From: Blastocystis hominis | Taxonomy: Eukaryota; Sar; Bigyra; Opalinata; Blastocystidae | Reading direction: 5' to 3' | DNA: 64,000 bases | NCBI RefSeq assembly: GCF_000151665.1 | Contig: NW_013171822.1 | Span: forward strand, 1 to 64,000 | Part shown: piece after piece, positions 9,909 to 21,665 of the stretch | Layout: every line of letters begins with the position of its first letter | Position numbering within the stretch: position 1 is the first letter of the stretch | Program-made: the position numbers and the translations under genes | Notes under the pieces: model-generated | The model's input: the letters and a program-made list of their open reading frames with translations, nothing else | The model's database searches: none | Told to the model about the DNA's origin: nothing

Positions 9909-10995
9909 ATGAATTGTGTGAGTTGATTGTATTTATTAACCTCTAGTTCCATATAAATACGTTTTAGCGCCCATGGTATACGGTAAATCGATATTTTTAC
10001 TGAGTAGGTAGATCACTGTGACCTTGCGTTCCGATTACTTGTTCGTAGATATGGGTGCGATCTTTGTTTTACCCAAATGTTTCATTCTAGCATTCTATCT
10101 TCAAAGAGAGAATACTTCCAAACCCATTTTGCAACTTGCAAAGAAGACACACCTTTGGTTGTTCAGGTAACTATTCTTTTACTAAAAATAAATTGATAAC
10201 ATCTATAGTTGTGTGGGAACCATCCCAAAGAACTTGTGGAAGCAAGTCGTTTAGCTTTGCCCTACTGCAAGAATATCGATTTAAATCTTGGTTGTCCTCA
10301 GGGAATCGCTCGAAAGGGTCAGTACGGTGCTTTTCTTTTGTCAAATTATGATCAAATCGAAAAGATTGTGTGTGAATTTCGAATGGAGAAGATTCCCTAT
10401 TCTGTAAAGATTCGCCTTCTTCCAGACATTTCATCCACTCTTCGTCTATGTGAACTGCTTCAAAGAGAGGGAGTATCGTTTATCACAGTCCATGGCCGAC
10501 TCAAAGAAGAAAAGCGTGAGTTTACAGGTCCATGTAATTGGGATGCGATTCGCCAGATTGTATCCAATAGCAGTGTTCCCATTATTGCAAATGGCGGTAT
10601 TGACTGCTTGGAAAGCGCTCAACGATGTATCCAAGAGACAGGCGTTTCTGCAGTAATGAGTGGAGAGGCTCTGCTAGAGAATCCCACGTTGTTTTCTCCT
10701 AACCCAAAAGAGCTCACAGTGCGAGAAGTCTGTGAGGAATACTTGGATTTGGAGGAACAGTACCCTTCCTTGCAAAAAGAAATCCGGAAGCACTTGTTTA
10801 AACTACTACATCGCGGACTTTCAGTCGATGTAGAATCGCGAAGCCAGCTCGCCAATCTCCGACTCATCACAAAGCAAGACAAGGATCGTGCCCGTGAACT
10901 AATCGCCCATGTCGAGAGTGTAATGAAAGAGAAAGAAGGAGAATGGCTCATCCAAAACGCTACGCTTCGAAGTGATTCTTGGTATCGACGTCATC
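9909..10995 (+). CDS. tRNA-dihydrouridine synthase (Dus1-like); 3' end uncertain
   Basis: Exons joined over introns 9916-9946, 9976-10007 and 10167-10208 give one frame. Landmarks: YVLAPMVDHCDLAFRLL (FMN-binding start of the TIM barrel), YGCDLCFTQMFHS, VVQLCGNHPKEL, NIDLNLGCPQGIARKGQYGAFL (catalytic Cys in LNLGCPQ), VKIRLL, ITVHGRLKEEK, PIIANGGI and AVMSGEALLENP. Dus enzymes reduce uridine to dihydrouridine in tRNA D-loops using FMN and NADPH; this order fits Dus1 (U16/U17). The frame stays open through a TCA/TTC microsatellite (about 11000-11060) into the antisense of the next gene, so the true end is unclear and probably lies before the microsatellite. The stop may be created by polyadenylation. 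Confidence 0.88.
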
Positions 10996-10997
10996 GT

Positions 10998-10998
10998 C

Positions 10999-11032
<34 letters not shown>

Positions 11033-11063
11033 TTCTTCTTCTTCTTCTTCTTCTTCTTCCACT
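10998..11063. repeat. TCA/TTC trinucleotide microsatellite
   Basis: Runs of (TCA)n followed by (TTC)n between the convergent Dus and phosphoesterase genes. They would translate as poly-Ser on plus and poly-Met/poly-Lys on minus, a sign that they lie outside the real proteins. Confidence 0.9.
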
Positions 11064-11081
11064 TTTTGTAACAAACACAAA

Positions 11082-12252
11082 AGCCAGCATTGCAATAATA
11101 CTGCGTGCCGTTTGTCCAGTGCATATCCACCAACCATTCACGCTTCAAATTCTCTCCAGCGATATACGTATCGAACGAAAACGGATTCTCTTGGATTCGC
11201 AGCACACGCGCTCCTTTTCGAATATGACTCGGGATTCCGTAACCTCCATACCCCGATTTTCTCCCATACGCCATATACAATCCGCGATAATCCACCGAGA
11301 AATCGTTTGGATGGTCATGCCCCACAAACAACGCCACCACATTCCCTCTTCCATATCTCTCTCCCATCACCCTTACTTTTCAAGAAACGCATCGACGATT
11401 CCCGTATTGACTCCCGAGCAGCTCGTCACCTGCACTTTATGTCCCGTCGTGTTGTAATTCTACGCCTCACCTCGCTCATTTCACTCTTTACGTTCCATCC
11501 GTCCATGAATTCCTGCGGAGGGATGTGGAAAAAAGCCATCGCTGGAACGCGGCCTCCCTGCTCGACTTCCAGTTCATCGGATCGCCGCTTGTACCACTCC
11601 ACTACGTCTCGTTCTATGCAGCCGAACATGTCCATGCGCTCGCCGTTGCATCCACGGTTGCCAGAGTCGAAGAACCAGAGGTTCATTGCCACTTTTGAGG
11701 CGTTTGTTGAGCTGAATACTGGAATTACATAGTTCGTGGAGTTGTGCGGACCTTCCGGACCTAACTCGGTGAGGCTGAGGGGGTTCGTCTGGTCCAAACG
11801 GACAATCTGCTCGCGACTCAGGTCTGCCTATCGATCGAAACAATTTAAATCAACTCACCTCCACATCGTGGTTTCCCAGAGTGTATGCGTAAGGAATCTT
11901 ATTCTCGGTAACAACCTTTGTAAACACCTTCCATTGCCGCTCGAACCAGCCTTGTGTTCCATCCCAATTGTACCCAGTCACCATATCTCCAGTAAATGCC
12001 ACAAAGTCAGGGCGCTCCATTCCAATAACAGCACGAAGACAATACTGAGTCAAGAGTGTGTCTCTCAAATCATCATCAAAGTGAGAATCGGTAATCTATT
12101 CCCTTATTTCGATCTCATACCATTACTTGCATAATCGTAAACTCCCCATTCTGATTGAAGCGAAGAATTGGGCGAGATTGCTTAATAGGCTGAGAAACAG
12201 CGAATGCGAAACAGACAATAAATAATAGTACATCGAAAAGTAAAAAACTCAT
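11082..12252 (-). CDS. Secreted calcineurin-like phosphoesterase (purple acid phosphatase-like)
   Basis: Start chosen at 12252, where MSFLLFDVLLFIVCFAFAVS gives a clear signal peptide. Introns at 12096-12126, 11829-11859, 11460-11491 and 11348-11376 restore one frame. Metal-binding motifs appear in order: ITDSHFDD (Dx[H]), FTGDM (GDx), LGNHD (GNHD), FFHIPPQEF and FVGHDHPNDF (GHDH), then GRKSGYGGYG. This is the pattern of plant PAP28/29-type dimetal phosphatases. No encoded stop follows at the expected place. After codon GGC (11085-11083) a T at 11082 lies four bases before TGTTTGTT (11077-11070), so poly(A) addition after that T would make TAA. Substrate unknown; likely extracellular or vacuolar. 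Confidence 0.87.
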
Positions 12253-12457
12253 AATGAGATAAGTTGTTGAAGGTTTTTCTTTGAGACGTGGGTGCTCTAG
12301 TAGCTGAATATCCATCTCCCTCATGACTTCAATTCGGTAGAAGATTCACAATAATGAGATAAATATGTAAATACTATTGGAATTCCATAAATGAAGTGAT
12401 TCCTTTTTCTCAATGAGCACCGGTTTGACACGTTGTTTATCACAGACAATCAACTTG

Positions 12458-13842
12458 ATGACGAGAAATAAAGCAGTATTCATTGTGGGAACGACAGGTG
12501 GAAGAGAGTGGACCGAAGTGAAGATTAGGCGTTGGAAAAACAAAGCTATCGATCCAATTAGCGCATCGGTTTAATGGAGAAATCATCAACGCTGATGCAA
12601 TGCAAATGTATCGAGGATTAAATGTTGCCACTGCAAAAGTGATTCTACGATTGATGCTTCATACATAGGCAACCGAGGAAGAGAGAGAAGGCGTTCCTCA
12701 CCATTTACTGGATTTCGTGGATCCTCGAAAAGAGATCTCGATTCACGAATTTAATAAACTCGCAATGGATAAGATATCCTTTCTTGTTTGATTTGTACAC
12801 TTGACAGCACATTTCGGAGCTTAATGCAAGTGGAAAATTACCTATTGTTGTCGGTGGAACGCATTACTATATTCAATCTTTGATTTGGAATTCCTTGTTA
12901 GATGTGAATGTAAACTATTCTGAAGAGGACCACGACAATCTCGAGGCTCTTTCAACGGAGGAACTCTACAAGAAGTTGCTCGAAGTGGACCCTGATCAAC
13001 CCCACCATCCAAATCAACGTAAACGGATCCTTTCGGATCTCCGTCTCTATCAGGAGACTGGGGTTGCCCCCTCCGTGTTACGAAAGCAGCAAAACGCGAA
13101 GCGTGACAACGAAGAGCAGCTTGACAACGTGGTGATTTGGCTCTCTTGCAATGAAAAAACGTTGAATGATCGTCTCGATCACCGCGTCGATAAAATGGTG
13201 GAAGCCGGCCTTCTAGAAGAAAACCTCAATTTTATAAAGCAGTTTTTGAACGAAAGCAACCCAGACCGGGGCGTATGGCAAGCGATCGGCCTGAAAGAAT
13301 TCATGCCGCTGTGCTGGGACGCCGAACACCACTTCAATGGCCGTTTGGAACTCAGTCAGCACGACGAGGACGTGAAGAACGCGCTGGACCGCGTGAAGAA
13401 AGACACACAGCAGTACGCAAAGAGGTATCGATCGAAGTCGCTTCGAACGTAGACAAATCACTTGGATTCGAAATCGGCTGCTGAGTCGAGTCAAACATTT
13501 GATTCAAGTGGACACGAGCCAGCTGGATCGATGGGAGGATGTTGTGCAGAGACCCGTCGAGAACGTCGTGGAACACTTGCTGGATGGAACTCTGCCCGAT
13601 GTGAAGGTGAACCATGCGTTTTGGGAGCAGCAATCTGCATCGTTGGAGGCGGAGGAGGGTTGAAGAGTAGACGAAACAAAAAGTTCGAGTGCGATGTGTG
13701 TGGAAAAGTGATCATCGGAGAAGAACAGTGGGACCAACATCTGAAGGGGAGAGTCCACAAGAGGCACGTCGAGGGGCTGAAGCGAAAGAAGCAGGCAGAG
13801 AAGTATTTTGAGGAGAAAAGAAGGAAAGAAAGTGAAAAATAG
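12458..13842 (+). CDS. tRNA dimethylallyl (isopentenyl) transferase with C2H2 finger
   Basis: Introns at 12498-12528, 12639-12668, 12774-12810 (AT..AC type), 13425-13452 and 13642-13670 yield one frame. Landmarks: [12 protein letters not shown] (P-loop), [87 protein letters not shown] and a C-terminal C2H2 finger (CDVC..H..H). This is the eukaryotic MOD5/TRIT1 layout. The enzyme adds dimethylallyl to A37 of tRNAs reading UNN codons, and the finger binds the tRNA backbone. Stop TAG at 13840-13842. The start is the ATG just before [11 protein letters not shown]; no targeting signal is obvious. Confidence 0.92.
12774..12810 (+). other. Candidate minor-type (AT-AC) intron
   Basis: 37 bp starting ATATCCTTTC, the textbook U12-type 5' splice signal. 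A CTTGAC branch-like motif has its A six bases before the terminal AC. Removal joins MDK to [16 protein letters not shown], which aligns without a gap to other isopentenyltransferases (IDEIHKRGKLPI in fission yeast, as recalled). Ending three bases earlier at AG would also keep the frame but add one residue. Confidence 0.65.
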
Positions 13843-13965
13843 TCTTAATTTGTTTAGTTTGTTGTATATTTCTTTATTTTCAAATGGACTATATAAAAGA
13901 TAAAGTGAAGAATCTTGTAGGAGGAGTGTGAAATGGTTGAAAACTAGAAAGAACGGATATCCGAG

Positions 13966-14539
13966 ATGTATACACAAATTGGGGCAAAAGCAGAGGAGTT
14001 TGACCTATTGCTGAGTCAAATAAAGGAAATAAGAGAGGAATATACGACTCTAGCTGCATTACCCTTCTTTTCCGAATATCTGAATGTTTGTAAGTATGAA
14101 TGACATATCTATAATACAGATACAACCACAACTCAATACATTGACATTGAATCGAAAAGGTCCTTGATAAACGATGCATCCTCTATTCAGGAAATGAGCA
14201 CTTATATAGAAAATTTAAAATCGGACGTGGAAAATGCCAACGAAATAATTCAGTCGCTGCTCCCTCTTCGTGTGAGTCTCGAACAATCGACTCTTCGTAG
14301 TTTATGGAATTCAATTGTCAATAGACGTTCCTGAGATTCAAAGTCGCTTAGAACAGTTGGAGTCTCGGATGAGTCTCATAGAATTAAAGGTAACGCAATT
14401 TCATGAAGAAACGTGCGCTTTAGTGTCAAACTATGCGGACTTGGTAAGTGTTCAAAGAAGTGTGCGTTAGCTTTAGATAACTCGAATCAATGAATTAATA
14501 TTAAATTCCAAAACATCTTTGAGTGTTTGTATCCAATAA
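13966..14539 (+). CDS. Small coiled-coil protein, possibly dynactin p22/p24-like
   Basis: Introns of 30 bp (near 14092), 31 bp (near 14273) and 33 bp (near 14443) give a continuous frame beginning MYTQIGAKAEEFDLLL. The protein is almost all helical, with VPEIQSRLEQLESRMSLIELK followed by TQFHEETCALVSNYADLITRINELI. The LEQLESR segment plus a C-terminal helical pair recalls dynactin subunit 3, but the similarity is weak and the name tentative. The encoded TAA is at 14537-14539. A T in frame lies four bases before TGTTTGTA, so the real stop may be a polyadenylation-made TAA a few codons earlier. Confidence 0.55.
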
Positions 14540-14666
14540 GCAGTTTCTTAATTCTCAATCTTTTTTTCCACATTCCGAACCTATTCACACATATTTGTGT
14601 ATTTTCCACATTCTTCGCAACTTTCTGCGACTCGTGGGAACTTTAACAAAATAGCAAAAAGAAAAA

Positions 14667-14739
14667 TATCGGATGCGAGGTTCGAACTCGCGACCTCTCG
14701 CGTGTGAAGCGAGCGTGATAGCCACTACACCAACCCGAC
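14667..14739 (-). tRNA. tRNA-Val (CAC)
   Basis: Cloverleaf on the minus strand: acceptor GTCGGGT paired with ATCCGAT (two G-U pairs), D arm GTG..CAC, anticodon stem CTCGC/GCGAG with loop TTCACAC (anticodon CAC), variable loop AGGTC, T arm GCGAG-TTCGAAC-CTCGC, discriminator A, then a T-run terminator. The A box TGGTGTAGTGG and B box GTTCGAACC are intact. No intron and no encoded CCA. Confidence 0.95.
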
Positions 14740-14851
14740 TCTTGCATAGGTTCTCAGAATGCTCTATTTCTTGACCCTTCTCTATAATGACCTTGGTGAA
14801 ATGCAGCTAAACACTCTCTATTCCTTCCACTTCATTGCTTCAACAAACAAG

Positions 14852-16479
14852 CTACATTGACATTGGTTGTAGGGACGAAGATTCCTTGATGGACGCAACC
14901 TCGACCTTTCCTCTGGCACTGGGCTGCAATTCAACCTCAGGGAGTACATACGATTCCGACTCCTCGGTAGCTACCTGCACATGGTATGCGTAGGCCAGAG
15001 ACCTTTCATTTGGAGCCCACAGATACTAAAGATGACCAGATTCACTTACAAATACCATAATAATACACACGATAAAGAGTTGGAGGAGAGTCCACACTCC
15101 ATAGCTGAAGAACCAAGTCCATTTCCACATCTGCTCCAAAACCCCATTGTAGACCAAATAGCAGAAGAAAATATTATACACAGTGCAGAGAACGATCGCC
15201 ACAATGAATAGACCTCGCAGACGGATGAAGACCTCCAGCTTGGAAGTCTGTTTCATTGCTTCGAGCTCGCGAATAGTTCCAAGCAACGAATGCAGAATGA
15301 AGTAATACACGCTGGCGTCCAACAAGGAGATAACCGCGATCTGGAACGACGAAGACTCCGTCGCGGACGAAAACGCGTTGGACAAGCCGTCCCAGAGAGA
15401 AACCCCGAAGTACACCAGTCCCAGAAACAGAATGGAAAGCGTGTCCGATCCCAACGTGGCTCGCGTGACGCCCAGCCTACGTCCCAGTCCTCTCGCGAGC
15501 CTACCCCAGCACCAACGCCAGCGCGATGCAGCGAGACAGAGCGCGCGTGAACGCCGAAGTGATGAGGGAGAGAACGGTGACGGACTGGCTGTACACTCCG
15601 TTCTCATTGAAGAGCGACAGGCTCCAGACCTGCCCGATGCAGTCGGCGATGAGAGTGATCAGCACTACGAAGATCAGCAGATGCACGCTCATCAGCTCTT
15701 TGCGGTAGGAGCAGCAGCGATAGATCCAGATGCAGAGCAACACGGAGAAGAAAACAGCCATGACTTTCATGAACGGAAGCAGACCGAACGTGGAACCGGG
15801 AAGATGGCCATAGGAACTCATCGCAGTGATATGGCCGGAGATGTGAGTATTGTGGACGGAGGGATCGCAGACACCCAGGATCACGAAATAAGTGTTATCT
15901 TTAGGGACAGGGAATAGGAGGCGAGCTTGCTGCTTTTCTCCCCTAGGAGGTATGGAAAGAGTCATATTCAAAATACGTAAAGACAAATCGCTTGTAGAAG
16001 AGATCTTTGCTCGGTTCTTGATTAATAATAAACTTGTTTGGATTGGAACACCGCTTATTTTCGTATGCCTTGGAATCACAGCATATAATCTGCTTTCCGT
16101 CTTCCATATAGCCGATGGAATTATACTTTTCAACTGACGCAATTAACATCTACTAGTAACGAGAAAGTGACACACAAACTTCCATTTCCGCGAAAGAATC
16201 CGTTTCTGAAATCTTTGACTGCATATCAATGTCAATTTCGATGTAGGCATTATTGCTCTTCTTCAATCTGTGAATAAATAGGAGAAACAGTTAATTACAG
16301 AGAAAGGGGAGAAGTATGATTTGCGATTACATACAAACTTTGTTCAATCAGAGTAGCATTTCCAATATCAAAAGGCTTTATAGGAATTATAACAGACAGA
16401 ACAAAATGGGGAAGTAAGGTGACTATCTACCCAGTCAAAATGCCCTATTAACCCTTACAAAAAAGAAAAGGTAATTCAT
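14852..16479 (-). CDS. GOST-family seven-transmembrane protein (TMEM87/GPR107-like)
   Basis: Start at 16479 with signal peptide MNYLFFFIVTLLPHFVLS. Introns inferred from the minus strand: a 32-bp one just after the signal peptide, a ~65-bp one, a 30-bp one near 16150-16180, a 34-bp one near 15948-15981, a 28-bp one near 15488-15515 and a 24-bp one near 15027-15050. The luminal N-terminal part has Cys pairs (ICCDSKAYENKRC) and a beta-rich stretch (TYFVILGVCDPSV). Then comes GHLPGSTFGLLPFMKVMAVFF and seven hydrophobic helices, ending FYLWAPNERSLAYAYHVQ, like the FLWRPS..NQRYAY end of TMEM87/GPR107. These are Golgi/trafficking proteins. The final codon reads TAG, but its T lies four bases before TGTTTGTT (14849-14842), so the transcript may end in TAA. 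Confidence 0.82.
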
Positions 16480-16651
16480 CACAAAATGAAAACAAGAATG
16501 ACAGTTGTTATGCTATTCCCGCGGTATATTGTTACTCCTTCAGAAACTGATTCTCAAATAGAAGTGCGCAATAAGTACATTTCAGAAATGAAAAGAATCG
16601 AATGTATCAACAATCAAAAAATCTTTTACAGGGAAGCAAGAACGATTTATA

Positions 16652-18076
16652 ATGGGCGACAGGGTAACGGAAAGTGAAGAAGAGACATCTTATAGTTATT
16701 CTTCGAATGAGGAAGAAGATTTGACTGAACTCTGTGCCTTTGTGAAATATAATAAAGAATATAAGAGAGAAGGGCCCGCACTGATTTATATTCCAGACAA
16801 TTACATTTTGACAGAGTATAAAGATGGAAAGTGCGAGAAGGGATATATGTTGCATGGAGATAATGGCCTGAGTGAATTAAAATACGAAAATAATAAAATC
16901 ACGAGCCGAACTGTCATTGAAGCCACACCTGGAAAACTTCATGATCCGACAGGCACTTATGAGTTTAATGGCTTTATTCAAAACGATTCCCCCATGGGAT
17001 TCGGTATTTGCAAAGACATTGCCTCAAATCAGGTTATTTACCAAGGATACATGATTGGTTGGGAAAGGAGTATTGATGGAGTCAGTAAGAAGGATAACAA
17101 GAAGGTATTTAGTGGAAGTTGGTGTGCGAATAAACGGTGTGGGTATGGGATTGAGTACGACGAAAATGAGATGATTTCACGAGAGGGATACTGGTTTAAT
17201 GACGAGTTTATCCAGTCCAATCTCTTTCTCGCCAACCCACTGAACTTATCGATGAGCAAATGGAAGGTGAACACTTCTTTGTGTTCGGAAGTATTAAATT
17301 TCTCGGGATTTCAGAAGGTGGAGGAGATTACTTTCAATAGTCGGAATTTCGAAACTACAGGCATTGTAAACATTACTGGCCTACAAAACCTCAAGAAAAT
17401 CGAATTCGAAGCGAATGGCTTCTCCATGTTTGGCTACGCAAATCCCAAACGAAGTTTTTGTATTTCGGATTGTCCCTTGCTGGAGAGTATTCTTATTGGA
17501 AAGTATTGCTTCACGGACTTCACTCATTTTGAACTGAGCAAGCTGGATTCTCTTGAAGTTTTAAAAATTGGATCCATCGATTTCGATTCTTTTAACTTTT
17601 ACGAGGCATCATTCAGCATTCAAAGTAGTTCTTGCTAGTCGATTGTAAGTAGACCTTCCAAAGCTTCGCATTCTTTACCTGGGAACTAACTCTTTCATTT
17701 ATTCCGAGCACACTGTCTTCAAGAGTATTTTATTTGCTTTCAATCCTATCACATAGATTTGCCATCCTTGGAAGAGATTATCCTCGGAGAGTATGCTCTT
17801 CAAGGTCCGAATAGTGATGAATGTTCGCTCGAGATGTGCAGTACAGTCAGTGAATCGTTGTTTAGTGTGTGTAGATCTCCCTGTATTGAAAAGCTTGTCG
17901 TCTCCAGGCCACAGTTTTTGGAATGTGAAGACCGCATCTCTCAAAGGTTAGACGACTATACCATTTATTTAATGTGCTTAGATCTTCCTCATGAATGTGA
18001 TATTCATCTTCCGGTTTCCTTCCGTCATCGTTTGAATATCGAATATTCAAGTATGTCTAGTTGGAATGGAGAGTGA
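16652..18076 (+). CDS. MORN-like/leucine-rich-repeat protein
   Basis: Introns 17625-17652 and 17756-adjacent (17725-17756) restore the frame. The acidic N-terminus (MGDRVTESEEETSYSYSSNEEED) is followed by MORN-like repeats with G.W/G.G..Y patterns (FSGSWCANKRCGYGIEY, REGYWFNDEF). From about residue 205 there are irregular leucine-rich units (FQKVEEITFNSRNF, LQNLKKIEFEANGF, CPLLESILIGKYCF, LDSLEVLKIG, LPKLRILYLGTNSF, LPSLEEIILGEYAL). It looks like a cytoplasmic scaffold or recognition protein. No enzyme motif and no signal peptide. Specific function unknown. Confidence 0.72.
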
Positions 18077-18428
18077 AACTTAGATGTGGCCTTTCGACTT
18101 ACTTAATATATAATCGGTATTCGTAGTATTTGTTCTATACATTCGTTCAATGGGGTAAGAATAGTGGCATCGTGTCTCTATTAACTAATTCTATCTATCA
18201 TCCATTCAATACACAAGCAATCTAACCATAAAACGTGATTATGTTAATTCATTCAATCGGTCATTCATCCAATCATTCAATAGATAGTTCATTCATTCAA
18301 TCATTCAATCGATAGTTCATTCATACATTCATTCAATCATCCATTCGATTCATTCGATTCATTCAACAAACACTCATTCATTTCTCATTCAGTCATTAAC
18401 TCATTGAAAGCAATACATTTGCTCCATC
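18077..18428. other. Intergenic with ATTCA-type simple repeat
   Basis: Convergent spacer. From about 18240 to 18400 it is an imperfect TTCATTCAATCA-type satellite. No gene seen. Confidence 0.7.
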
Positions 18429-19551
18429 TTACAGCTTCGTCAGCAGAATCGACTCCAGCTTTCTCGTATCTGCAGCAAAGCGGCGGATTCCATCACTCAG
18501 CAAATCAGTAGCCATCGTATCCTCTATGCCTCACACCGCCTCTCCTTCTCTACCATTCAGCATCCAGCGGAACGTGCTCTCATCCACCTCGAAGTACTCC
18601 TGATCCGAAGGACAGTTCTCCGCAGACAGAGGCTCATAAGGCAGCTACTTCTCACTTCTCTCCCCAAACCTCTCTACCTCCTCCTGCGACTCGCTGAGCT
18701 CCTGCAGCAACTTGGGAGCGATGGTGAGCTTATCGCAACCAGCCACGCCCAAGATTTCTTCCACCGAACGGAACGAAGCACCCATCACCACCGTCTTGAT
18801 TCCGTTCTTTTTATAGTACGCGTAGATCTGGCGCACACTCTTCACACCGGGATCTTCCAGGGCGGGATAAGGCTCCTTGCGGCCCTCCTTCTTCATGTAC
18901 CAGTCGCGAATGCGACCCACGAAGGGACTGATCAGCGTGGCCTTCACCTGAGCGGCAGCAACAGCCTGGCAGAAGGAGAACAGCAGAGTGAGGTTGCAGT
19001 GAATTCCTTCGGCTTCCAACACACGAGCAGCTTCAATACCCTCCCAGGTGGTAGCAAGCTATGCGTTAACACACTCAATCGCCCATACCTTAATCAAGAT
19101 ACGATCCTTGCTGATTCCTTCCTCCTCGTACATCTTAATTAACGTGCGAGCCTTAGCAATCATCTTCTGAGTATCGAAGCTGAGGCGAGCATCCACTTCG
19201 GTCGAAACGAGACCAGGGACAATTTCAAGAATTGCCTTTCCAAAGAGAACACTCAGCTTGTCAATAAGAACTTCCATCAGCAGCTTCTTATCCTCACCAG
19301 CATGCTCCTACTCATTAGGGTGATCTATTCGACTCTTACTCTAGCGTATTTGATGGCAGCATCCACGATGTGAGAATACTCAGGCTTGGTGGCAGCGGCA
19401 AGACTACAAGGTCATCAGCTCAAAAAGGAAATTACATAAGACTGGGATTGGTGGTAGCATCCACAGGCTTATAAGCGCGAATAGACTCAAAGTCTCCAGT
19501 ATCGGCGACAACTTTAGTAAAAGCAGAAATTTTATCAAGGCGAGAAGACAT
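18429..19551 (-). CDS. Transaldolase
   Basis: Start [20 protein letters not shown] at 19551. About five introns of 30-33 bp (for example 19061-19090) restore the frame. Landmarks: [11 protein letters not shown] (substrate loop), [40 protein letters not shown] (the Lys of ILIK forms the Schiff base), [59 protein letters not shown] and a C-terminal helix ending LESILLTKL. It is full length and belongs to the eukaryotic cytosolic TalB type. It transfers dihydroxyacetone units between sugar phosphates in the non-oxidative pentose phosphate pathway. Confidence 0.95.
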
Positions 19552-19647
19552 TCTTAGTTTTTTTTGGGTAAGAGATCGAATAGTGGTTTTGCAATCAATT
19601 GAGATCAAAACCCCGTTCAATCTTCTCCTTTCTCTAGATTATCCAAA

Positions 19648-21665
19648 ATGGAAGATATTTTTGACAACATTTTAAATTCGAAAGAATCTACCGATCGCAA
19701 ACGAAAAACCGAGGATTTGGTGGATTCGGAAGATACCAAACGAACTCACGTAAATGAGGAGTAATCTATGTGCATTGAGATGAATACGTGTAGAGATGAG
19801 GATATTGACTTCGATGACATTGATCTGGATGAAATCACTCCCGAAGAGATTGAGAAAATGCTTCAAGAGGCAGATAAGATTGAGGTACATTCTTTGATTG
19901 CGTCGTTAACGACAAGACAACCCGCCTCGATATTAGTGGAATTAAACAAATAATTTTGGAACTAGAAAAGATCATTAACGAAAACCAAAAGATGAGAATG
20001 AAATATGCGACTGATCCTTTGAAGTTGGTATTTCCGAGATTTTGAATGTAGATTTGAGGACAGCGAATATGCCCTTCACGAGCAAATTAAAAAGTGCAGT
20101 GTTTTTGCCACAGAATCAAAGGTGTATCCAACTTTGGTGAAACTGGACTTTATCGGCACTCTATCTTATCTGCTCGTCCACGATAACATCGTGATATCTA
20201 CAGACGTCATCAAACTGCTGTATTCTTTTCTCTCTTCCTATTTCCTCCAAGAGACGACCTAACAGACGACGAAACCATCCTAATGGACACAACAGGTGAG
20301 GCCGTGAGTCTGATCGACACAGTGGTAGTTGTTGCTCTCTCCTGTTCCCTAGATCTCCAAAAACCTTCCCCAAGTGCTTGTCAGCAATCTCTCGCGTCTT
20401 CAGGACGATTCTTCCATCCACGAAGAAGGATTCGATGCTACTCTCAACGTCCTCGACCATCTCATCGAAATTCATCCAGAGTTCTTTCCCCTCTTCTCTC
20501 CTCTTAATTCTTAGCGTGCTTGAAACGCTCTGGACGACCGATCTTCTCAAGGTGCTTCTCCACCAACTCGAGAAATCGACAGCTTCGGATCTTTCTCTCC
20601 ACTGTTCCGAGCTGCTGTTCTCTCTGATTTCGTATAAAGACAAGGTGGACTCGATCGCCTCGAAGCCCGTTTTATCTCCTTCTCTCATTGAAAGCGTAGG
20701 ATTGGATCGAGTCGTTCGTCGTTTTGCTGTCGCAGTGGCGATCGCACGACCCCGAATCGCTGAATGAAAGCGAGATTCTCGAGAATCTTTTCAACATTCT
20801 CTGCCTTCTTTTGGTGGTTCCACGACCGCTTTCTAATCGTTTAGCAGTCGCCTCCGGTTCGTCCCATTCTTCGCGAAAAGGAAATCTTAGCGTTGCTGCT
20901 GATTCCGATTCGAAAACATTACTATGCGCGCGTTCCAGCGTTTAAAGTATCGGAAAAGGAGAATGCTGTTTGATATAGGCGATCGATTATCTGCTTGGAT
21001 TCGGCGAACCGGGAGACGCCGAGGCGTTTATCGAAAAGAAAGGATTGAAATACGTGTTTCCTGCCCTCCTGGGAAAAGTAGCGCGATTCGGAATGGAGCC
21101 AATGAATAGAATAATGGCAATGCGTTGAAGAAATGGAGCCCGTCGGATAAACTCGATTTCGAGAATCATGTTTTGGGAATCATTAACAGCTTGCTCAAAC
21201 TCGATCATGTTCGAACCCTTCTCACGATTTGGCCTCACACTCTAGGACTCGATTTCCTTCAAACGAGTGATGAAGAAATTCCATGATGACCAGTATGAAC
21301 GATGTGATTGCATTCTCGAAATCGGGTCTCGCTTCTTGAAACAAGTAATGTCTTGAAATCGAAATTGAAGGCCAGAATGAAAAGTTGGAGCAATTGATCG
21401 CAAGCCATGCGTTGGACGTTTCTCCAGAGGAGCAGGAGGAAGTAGAATTGGGAAGACGATAGGATGTAGGGAATAACGATGGAGGAGAAAATTGCCGAAA
21501 AGAAAATCGAGCTGGGTCTTCATGTATTCGATGTGAGAGTGAGGAATCAATTTGAGCTGTAGACCGTTCTGTCGATTTTGAAGGTTCTGATTCAAGATGA
21601 GCCCTGTAACTGGCATATTCAACGAAAGATATATGAGCAGGGATGGAAATTCCCAATTGAGTTTT
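19648..21665 (+). CDS. CTNNBL1: CTNNBL1-like (beta-catenin-like protein 1, armadillo repeat)
   Basis: A strongly split gene (about 13 introns of 28-37 bp, e.g. 19761-19793, 19885-19916, 20024-20051). Joined exons read EDEDIDFDDIDLDEITPEEIEKML, RLDISGIKQIILELEKIINENQKMRMKY, KFEDSEYALHEQIK, YPTLVKLDFIGTLSYLLVHDN, ENLFNILCLLL, EKEILALLLIPIRKHYYARVPAFK and a C-terminal IELGLHVFDTVLSILKVL. This matches human CTNNBL1, a partner of the Prp19/CDC5L spliceosome complex. No good encoded stop exists: after GAG TTT a T (21665) lies four bases before TGTTTGTT (21670-21677), so polyadenylation would create TAA there. Exon details in the middle are approximate. Confidence 0.82.

Noticed and set aside
10209-11732. 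507-aa frame extending the Dus gene through a poly-Ser run
   Set aside because: The part after about 10995 is a microsatellite followed by the antisense of the phosphoesterase, whose own homology and intron signals are clear.
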